From assembly GCA_035499415.1 (NCBI GenBank), contig DATJYV010000003.1:1-20179 (forward strand): DNA of 20,179 nucleotides, in the 5' to 3' direction. Origin of the DNA: DATJYV01 sp035499415. GTDB taxonomy: Bacteria > Bacteroidota > Ignavibacteria > UBA10030. The notes under the pieces were generated by a model that saw nothing but the letters and a program-made list of their open reading frames with translations, was not told where the DNA came from and ran no database searches. Each line of letters begins with the position of its first letter. Within the stretch, counting starts at the first letter, position 1. This document shows positions 14,926 to 20,179 of this stretch, piece after piece. Both the position numbers and the translations under genes were made by a program.

Positions 14926-15914
14926 TGGACAAGAAATGCGGATTCCTTCGACCGCATGAAATTGCCGAACGCATCGATGACGGATATCGTCCAGACATAC
15001 GAGCCCGGCGCGAGAGACGGAACGCTTCCGTCGGTGGGGTATTGCAGTTGTTCGTAGTACGAGTCGAGGCCCGCGTACGTCCAGGCGACAGTTTCGGTCC
15101 CCGAATTGACCTGAGAGACGATGACCGTGTAGGTGTAGGAAAAGGTGACATTGGGCGGCGACCAGGTGAACAAGGGAGTCGAGGTCGTCGTGTCATTCTG
15201 GAACGGCGACGGAGAGAGCGGCGTGGCGCCGTCCTCGATGATGCGCGTGACATAGAACGGCGCGCTGACGCCCGTCGCCTTCGAGAAGTCGATGCCTACG
15301 ATGCTCAACGGCTTGCCGACGAGCCATTGGATGGTGTTCGTTGGGAGGTCGTATTTGTAGATCGTCGTGACGAATTCCTTCGTGTTGACCGAGTAGGTCA
15401 TCGGGTACGTGAGCGTGTCGACCGCGAACCAGACCGAGTCGACGTCGGTGATGCCGTTGGGGTCCGTCACGGACGCGCTGATGTCGACATAGTATTGCGG
15501 ACTTGGGTAGTACTGGTCGATTTTTCGGGTGAGGATCGATGCGGAGAGGACGACGGGTACTCCGTTCAAGGAGAAATTAAGGACCGCGTTCGCTCCCGGC
15601 TCGCACGACACACGGGAAGTGTCGCCGACGTAGCCCGAGAACCGGCAGACGACCGTTTTCGTACCTGCGCCAATGCGCGAAAAATTGTATGCACCGTTGG
15701 CGTCGGAGACCACCGAAATGCTGTCTTCGAGCGAAGAAACTGTGGCGCCGGCAATCGCCGTGCCTTCATTCAAAATGGTCACCTTGCCGCTGAGGCTCGT
15801 GTTTCCCGAGTACGCGGTGGAGTGAGGGTCGAGCGGATTATCATGCGGGGCGTCGCTGCACGAAAGCCAGATGAACCCCAGGAGCACGAATGTCGCACGC
15901 CGCGTTGAAATCAC
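14922..15914 (-). CDS. Lipoprotein with carboxypeptidase-regulatory-like domain
   Basis: Starting at a GTG (15912-15914), the product is 330 residues. A short basic N-terminus and hydrophobic stretch (RRATFVLLGFIWLSC) end at a probable lipidated cysteine (Cys19). The lipobox W-L-S-C is imperfect, but FCB lipoproteins tolerate this. After a flexible spacer comes a carboxypeptidase-regulatory-like domain (about 40-115): LSGKVTI, GTAIAGATV, SDANGAYNFSRI and the FSGYVGD turn. The rest (about 118-330) is beta-rich, with VTDPNGITDVDSVWFAVD and, at the end, PLFTWSPPNVTFSYTYTVIV followed by LAPGSYVWTISVIDAFGN, a fibronectin-III-like sandwich. No catalytic motif is seen. It is probably a surface or periplasmic binding protein and is the first gene of the regulator-kinase operon. 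The start is uncertain: no Shine-Dalgarno is visible and the frame stays open to 16004. Confidence 0.75.
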   Translation of the reverse strand: MISTRRATFVLLGFIWLSCSDAPHDNPLDPHSTAYSGNTSLSGKVTILNEGTAIAGATVSSLEDSISVVSDANGAYNFSRIGAGTKTVVCRFSGYVGDTSRVSCEPGANAVLNFSLNGVPVVLSASILTRKIDQYYPSPQYYVDISASVTDPNGITDVDSVWFAVDTLTYPMTYSVNTKEFVTTIYKYDLPTNTIQWLVGKPLSIVGIDFSKATGVSAPFYVTRIIEDGATPLSPSPFQNDTTTSTPLFTWSPPNVTFSYTYTVIVSQVNSGTETVAWTYAGLDSYYEQLQYPTDGSVPSLAPGSYVWTISVIDAFGNFMRSKESAFLVQ

Positions 15915-16042
15915 AAAAAAATATAATCGTTTTTGTCCGCAGTTACCAGATTTGCGATAAGCATCGGCAAGATATGTTCGTTCTTCTCTTCTTTCCCGCT
16001 CCAATTCTCATTACTTTTCATCGACCGCTTCCGGGTCAGCGC
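15915..16042. promoter_or_regulatory. Divergent promoter region between operon and debranching-type gene
   Basis: These 128 bases separate two divergent start codons and must hold both promoters if the chosen starts are right. For the rightward gene, TTGTCC (15933-15938) and GATAAG (15956-15961) are 17 bases apart. For the leftward operon, an AT-rich block at 15915-15927 reads TATATT on the reverse strand, very near the GTG, so the mRNA could be almost leaderless. The same block reads TATAAT (15922-15927) on the forward strand. Assignments are by eye and tentative. Confidence 0.3.
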
Positions 16043-19000
16043 GTGAATCGAAACCTGTCCCTTCCCCTGCTGTTCGCTCTTTCCTTGCTGGCCGGATGTT
16101 CCCGCCGGGCCGAAATACTCAAGCCCCTCGCCATCGACGACCTGGCAATTCAGGTCCGCGACACATCGCGTGAAGTTTCCTTCACCAACAAGGAATCGGG
16201 GTTCCTGTATCTGGAATCCAACGCCGAACCACGATCCGGATGGGAGGGATGGACGATCATGTCGACAACCGTGCTCTCGGACGTTCGCGTGAGCATCGAC
16301 GGAAAAGCGCTCCGGGGGAGCGAAGTGCGGAACTCCGTCGTCCTTCCGTATCAGCTCACGCGCACCTACGCGGACCAGAGCCGGGAGGTCATCACCCTTC
16401 TCGACTCCCTCGACGCCATTGTCTTCGACTATTCCCGGCTCCAGGGGGATTCGATTTCCGCGTCGGCATTCTTCCGGAATTCACAGGATAGCTCAAGTTA
16501 TGTTACGGCGTACGATGATGGTGTGCTCCTCGTCGCCCGCAAAGACCATCCCGCGAGAACCGACCGCGAAAATTATCCGGTCTGGATAGGCCTCATGATC
16601 GCCGGCCAGACCGCCGGATGGACTGCATCCGGCATCGACCATGCGCAGCTCTTTTCTCCGGCGTCCGTCAAGGGGGGAGTGGTGGACAGAAAAGCAACGG
16701 CCGTGGTTGTCGCGGGGGATTCCCGGGATGAAACTGTCGCGCTCGCCAGGTTCGTCTCGGCAAACTTCCCTCGCCTTGTAGAGCATAGGAAAGCGCGAAT
16801 GCAGAAGATTCTCGACCGCGCTTTTTTCCGGACCGATGACCCGCAATGGGACAAAGCGCTCGCATGGGCAACGCTTTCGATGGATGCGCTGATCATGAAC
16901 CAACGCACCAAGGGCATATTCGCCGGACTTCCCTGGTTCAGCGACTACTGGGGACGCGATTCGTTCATTGCTCTTCCCGGCGCAACCCTCGTCACCGGGG
17001 ATTTCGCCGATGCCCGGTCGATCCTTCTTTCGTTCGCGGCCTGGCAGGAAAAAAATCCTGCGAGTCCCGACTTCGGACGAATTCCCAATCTTGTCACGAC
17101 CAATTCGATCGCGTACAACACCGCGGACGGGACACTCTGGTTCCTGTACGCCCTCTACGAATACGTCAACTATTCAGGCGATACCGCACTTGCACGGAGG
17201 CTGTACCCGACCGTCCAGCGGGCGGTCGAAGGTACCATACTCCATCACCTCGACCGATTCGGATTTCTGACGCACGGGGATGCGGAAACATGGATGGATG
17301 CGGTCGGACCCGACGGGCCATGGAGCCCGCGGGGAAACCGCGCGAACGACATTCAGGCGCTCTGGATCCGCGCTCTCAATATCGCATCGCTCTTCGCCCA
17401 CTCGAACGGAGACGAACAAAGCGCGCGACGCTGGGAAGGGATGAGCGACCGCACGTACTCGAACTTCCAGCGCTTCTTTGTCGATAGTGCGAGGGGACTC
17501 GTCGTCGACCATCTGCGCTCCGACGGCTCGGCTGACAGCTCCGTCCGCCCCAACCAGCTCCTGACGCTCGAATTCATTGACGACCCGGTCGTCCGGAAGA
17601 CGGTCTTCCTGAACATCACCCAAACCCTCGTCTATCCTCACGGCGTCGCATCGCTCTCGCAGGACGACCCGAATTTTCATCCCTTCCATCACTACGAACC
17701 CTTTTATGTTCAGGATGCCGCCTACCACAACGGCATCGTCTGGACGTGGCTCGCGGGTCCGTGGATCCAGAATGCCTGCCAGCTTGGCAAATCGAATCTG
17801 GCGTTCACCGTCACCCAGTCGATGGTCCATCAGATTTTGGACCGCGGCGCAGTGGGGACGCTTTCGGAACTGATTGATGCGGCTCCCCGTCCCGGCGAGA
17901 CCGAGCCGCGACTCTCCGGAGCTTTTTCCCAGGCCTGGGGGCTTGCGGAATTCATACGCGTCGCCTATCAGGCGTATGCCGGTATCTCGGTCAATGCGCT
18001 CTCCCATGATGTGTGGATTTATCCGGAGCTTCCCGCGGCAATCGGGCATCTCTCGTGCAACATTCCCGTCGGCTCCGGGAACATTCTGCTCGATTACAGC
18101 CGCACGTCCGGCGGCGCCGCCGTGACCCTCCGTTCGGATTCGATTCTCCCCCCGACGAGCATCGTGGTCGGCGTTCCGATCGACGAGGGACGCGGACGCC
18201 TCTGTCGCCTCATTCTCAACACCGGCAGCGAACTCTCTTTCGTCGCAAGCGCCGACGGAGTAACCAGGCGATACGACTCCGACTCGACTTCTCTCACAAG
18301 CGCGCTCCAACCGCTCGCATCGCTCGACGAGTTGCGCGGCATCCACCTCGCGACGCCGCGGATCGATCCAAACCTCCGCGCACTCCGGGCCGCAGCCCAT
18401 CGAATGCTCAGCAACGCGGAAATCAAACTCCCCAGCCCGACTGCCACGCTCCTCTACGCGGCCGACGATCCAACGGGTGATGACCGGGGACCCGGCTCGT
18501 ATGTTTACCCGTCCACCCCGTACCTCAAGCCGGGCAGTCTCGATGTTACGCGCTTTACCGTCCGCTCTGATGACCGGAACACAACGTTCATGCTTCGTTT
18601 CCGCAACCTCTCCGACCCCGGCTGGCATCCGGAGTACGGATTCCAGCTGACGTTCGCTGCCATCGCCATCGACAAGGACGGAAAGCCCGGCTCGGGTCAG
18701 ACGCTCATCGGACGGAATGCGCGCTATGTCCTTCCGTCGAGGTTCGCGTACGAAACCGTGATCTATGTCGGAGGAGGTTTGCGGGTGGAAGATTCGGAAC
18801 GAAATGTCATTGCGGAGTACGCGCCCGTCGCGGGCGATGAACGGAATCCCCTCGGTTCAGCGGGCTCAAAGACGATCGAGTTCTCCATTCCGAATTCGAT
18901 TCTCGGAACGCCGCTGGCGTCGTGGCATTACACGGTGGTCGTCGGCGCGCAGGACGACCACGGAGGGGCGGGGATCGGGGACTTTCGGAGCGTCGGCCGG

Positions 19001-19078
19001 GTCGCGGGAGAGTGGACCGGCGGAGGAAAAAAGGATGCGCGCGAGTCAAACATTTATGATGTCATCGAACCGCGTTAG
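16043..19078 (+). CDS. Lipoprotein glycoside hydrolase: debranching-type domain plus glucodextranase C-terminal domain
   Basis: From the GTG start the product is 1011 residues. The signal MNRNLSLPLLFALSLLAGC has an ideal lipobox (LAGC, Cys19), so the protein is membrane-anchored outside the cytoplasm. Residues about 35-235 form a beta-rich N-terminal domain. Residues about 265-650 are an (alpha/alpha)6 barrel of the glycogen-debranching/amylo-1,6-glucosidase type: GLPWFSDYWGRDSFIALPG (295-313), ETWMDA (415-420), YHNGIVWTWLAGPW (561-574), LSELIDA and FSQAWGLAE (628-636). Glu415, Asp419 and Glu609 are candidate active-site residues by family resemblance. Residues about 805-1010 match the glucodextranase C-terminal domain, opening with DDPTGDDRGPGSYVYP and DVTRFTV. 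A role in trimming alpha-glucan branches or related oligosaccharides is likely; substrate and linkage are inferred. No good ribosome binding site supports the GTG; an in-frame ATG at 15974 would give an unusual long leader. It diverges from the kinase operon. Confidence 0.85.
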   Translation: MNRNLSLPLLFALSLLAGCSRRAEILKPLAIDDLAIQVRDTSREVSFTNKESGFLYLESNAEPRSGWEGWTIMSTTVLSDVRVSIDGKALRGSEVRNSVVLPYQLTRTYADQSREVITLLDSLDAIVFDYSRLQGDSISASAFFRNSQDSSSYVTAYDDGVLLVARKDHPARTDRENYPVWIGLMIAGQTAGWTASGIDHAQLFSPASVKGGVVDRKATAVVVAGDSRDETVALARFVSANFPRLVEHRKARMQKILDRAFFRTDDPQWDKALAWATLSMDALIMNQRTKGIFAGLPWFSDYWGRDSFIALPGATLVTGDFADARSILLSFAAWQEKNPASPDFGRIPNLVTTNSIAYNTADGTLWFLYALYEYVNYSGDTALARRLYPTVQRAVEGTILHHLDRFGFLTHGDAETWMDAVGPDGPWSPRGNRANDIQALWIRALNIASLFAHSNGDEQSARRWEGMSDRTYSNFQRFFVDSARGLVVDHLRSDGSADSSVRPNQLLTLEFIDDPVVRKTVFLNITQTLVYPHGVASLSQDDPNFHPFHHYEPFYVQDAAYHNGIVWTWLAGPWIQNACQLGKSNLAFTVTQSMVHQILDRGAVGTLSELIDAAPRPGETEPRLSGAFSQAWGLAEFIRVAYQAYAGISVNALSHDVWIYPELPAAIGHLSCNIPVGSGNILLDYSRTSGGAAVTLRSDSILPPTSIVVGVPIDEGRGRLCRLILNTGSELSFVASADGVTRRYDSDSTSLTSALQPLASLDELRGIHLATPRIDPNLRALRAAAHRMLSNAEIKLPSPTATLLYAADDPTGDDRGPGSYVYPSTPYLKPGSLDVTRFTVRSDDRNTTFMLRFRNLSDPGWHPEYGFQLTFAAIAIDKDGKPGSGQTLIGRNARYVLPSRFAYETVIYVGGGLRVEDSERNVIAEYAPVAGDERNPLGSAGSKTIEFSIPNSILGTPLASWHYTVVVGAQDDHGGAGIGDFRSVGRVAGEWTGGGKKDARESNIYDVIEPR

Positions 19079-19488
19079 TTCACAGGTCATCTCACCGGAG
19101 GCAATCCTGGCATTCATATTCTTTTCAATCATTGCGGCGATCGCAATCGTCGCCTGGTTCGGCTCCAGACGAAGCTCTGAAAGCGGAAAAAACGCGTCGA
19201 CCCGCATGGCCGCGATGGTGGCGGGTGTGGTCGCGTTGGCGTGCGTCCTGCCCGCGGTCATGCAAACTATTCGTTCTGCAGAAGGAACAGCAGGAGGCAC
19301 AACGGAAGAGAATCGAAGCTCAGGGAATTTCGGATTTCCAGAACATCGTGGCGCGCGGCATCAGTCAACAGCTGCTCCAGTGGAAAGGGATCGAAGCCAC
19401 GGAGAAGCTGGCGAACTCTCAGAATGCAAAAGTGATCGTGATCGGCGCGGGGAAGGACGGCCTGCCGCTCATCCTCGACACGAAGTAG
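19035..19488 (+). pseudogene. Prohibitin/SPFH (band 7) gene remnant with internal deletion and frameshift
   Basis: Two parts of one family are seen in different frames. From ATG 19035, with GGAGG 8 bases upstream inside the previous gene, the frame encodes two membrane helices (EAILAFIFFSIIAAIAIVAWFG and, further on, MAAMVAGVVALACVLP, ending MQTIR), as in the N-terminus of bacterial prohibitin-like proteins. Around 19266-19280 the match moves to another frame, which gives FVLQKEQQEAQRKRIEAQG, ISQQLLQWKGIEATEKLA and AKVIVIGAGKDGLPLIL, the conserved C-terminal end of the same family, stopping at 19488. The central SPFH domain, roughly 150-200 residues, is absent. An intact gene would form large membrane-associated rings that affect protease activity or membrane order. 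The start overlaps the glycoside hydrolase by 44 bases, so the intact ancestor was probably its operon partner. An assembly collapse is the main alternative to true decay. Confidence 0.75.
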
Positions 19489-19495
19489 CCGCGGA

Positions 19496-20179
19496 TCAAC
19501 GTCTGCGGCGCGCGAGTGCGACGCACCAAATGAGCAGAGCGGCGCACAGACCCGGATACATCGGCTCGACGGAAAGGAAATATCCGGGCGCGCCGTCGAC
19601 GGTGTGAATTCTCCCGTACAGGAAACTTGCGGTCGACAGAGCCCATCCGGAGAGCATTGCGGCCATCGCAAACGGCGCGGGGATGGTGAAGCGCTTCGTG
19701 TAGCCCGCCAGGATCGGCACAAGAAGCCCCGGAACGATGCAGGTGCCGATGGTGTACCAAATGCTCACGACGGAGGGGACTGCCAGCGCGAGAACGATGG
19801 AGAAAAGTCCCGAGAGGATGAGTCCGATCTTCGTCCAGCGGTCGACAGTCCCTTCCCTGTCGGGCGAACGCGACAACCTCCCCACGATATCCTTGCCGAC
19901 GGTGATGGCGGAAATGAGGGTGAGACTGCTGAGGGACGACATGATCGTCGCAATCATGCCGACGAAGAAGAGTCCCTTGGCCACGACCGGCAACGTAAGC
20001 TCGGCAAGGACGGGATATGAAAACATCGGCTGGGAGAGAGAGGGAATTGCTGCGCGGGCATACAGCCCCGTCGTGGTCGTCATGAAATCAAAGAAGAACC
20101 AGAATCCGATCGAGACGAGAATGCCGTTGCGCGCAGTCGCGCCGTCCCTGGCGGCATAGCAACGCTGATGAAACGCCGG
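19496..20179 (-). CDS. Sodium:solute symporter family protein, C-terminal part
   Basis: The reading frame is open to the right edge, so the visible 227 residues are the C-terminal part of a longer transporter; the Met at 20083 is internal. Upstream of it the sequence reads FHQRCYAARDGATARNG and then IGFWFFFDFMTTTTGLYARA, typical of SSS transporters such as the Na+/proline or Na+/sugar group. Next come FFVGMIATIMSSLSSLTLISAITVGKDI (the conserved helix with Ser/Thr residues that bind sodium in this family), a charged loop (SRSPDREGTVDRWTKIG), and four or so further helices, ending in an Arg-rich tail. Family members carry a sugar, amino acid, vitamin or carboxylate together with Na+; the substrate is unknown. 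It converges with the SPFH remnant, with only 7 bases between stop codons and no obvious terminator. Confidence 0.9.
   Translation of the reverse strand, partial: PAFHQRCYAARDGATARNGILVSIGFWFFFDFMTTTTGLYARAAIPSLSQPMFSYPVLAELTLPVVAKGLFFVGMIATIMSSLSSLTLISAITVGKDIVGRLSRSPDREGTVDRWTKIGLILSGLFSIVLALAVPSVVSIWYTIGTCIVPGLLVPILAGYTKRFTIPAPFAMAAMLSGWALSTASFLYGRIHTVDGAPGYFLSVEPMYPGLCAALLIWCVALARRRR

Noticed and set aside
14925..15908. Open frame on the plus strand (327 codons) opposite the lipoprotein
   Set aside because: Extremely rich in Arg, Asp and Val, typical of a shadow frame; the opposite strand has a coherent lipoprotein that overlaps the next gene by ATGA.
17174..18628. Long open frame on the minus strand (484 codons) inside the debranching-type gene
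   Set aside because: It is antisense to a gene with clear domain motifs, is rich in Arg, Glu, Gly and Val as expected of a GC-rich shadow frame, and has no recognisable motif or ribosome binding site.

Overview
The window reads like a chromosomal segment of a Gram-negative bacterium of the Fibrobacteres-Chlorobi-Bacteroidetes (FCB) group. The best evidence is a secreted protein at 8998-10995 that ends in a type IX secretion (T9SS) type A sorting domain with an NYPNPFNPST motif. That form is typical of Ignavibacteria, Kryptonia, Calditrichota and KSB1-type lineages. Exported proteins, lipoproteins and carboxypeptidase-regulatory-like folds are abundant. Base composition is moderately GC-rich, which produces many long antisense shadow frames. 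I could not search a database, so the lineage is an inference. I see no tRNA, rRNA, CRISPR array, insertion sequence or phage gene.

Layout, left to right. (1) At 1-379 (minus) is a HicBA toxin-antitoxin pair; hicA runs off the left edge. It is followed by about 340 bp of non-coding, repeat-containing DNA. (2) At 720-1424 (minus) is a DUF4386-type membrane protein. (3) At 1574-4825 (minus) is an exported Tricorn-protease homologue with its own hairpin terminator and an inverted repeat upstream. (4) At 4978-6474 (minus) is a B12-binding radical SAM enzyme. (5) At 6700-8721 (minus) is a likely three-gene operon: GNAT acetyltransferase, NAD(P)-binding epimerase-like protein, exported alpha/beta hydrolase. 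(6) At 8998-10995 (minus) is the T9SS cargo protein, with a strong intrinsic terminator. (7) At 11162-15914 (minus) is a very tightly packed four-gene operon: lipoprotein, GAF/sigma-54 activator, membrane-anchored Ser/Thr kinase with PEGA domains, TPR/DUF5683-like envelope protein. (8) Divergent from it, at 16043-19078 (plus), is a lipoprotein combining a glycogen-debranching-type (alpha/alpha)6 domain with a glucodextranase C-terminal domain. (9) At 19035-19488 (plus) is the broken remnant of a prohibitin/SPFH gene. (10) At 19496-20179 (minus) is the C-terminal part of a sodium:solute symporter, cut by the right edge.

The most interesting unit is the operon at 11162-15914. Its junctions are ATGA, TAA|ATG and ATGA, which suggests coordinated translation of a surface lipoprotein, a sigma-54-type regulator, a transmembrane kinase and an exported TPR protein. 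This looks like an envelope signalling module that reaches from the cell surface to transcription. The divergent debranching-type lipoprotein shares its promoter region and could be a target, though that is inference. The SPFH remnant is the clearest sign of gene decay.
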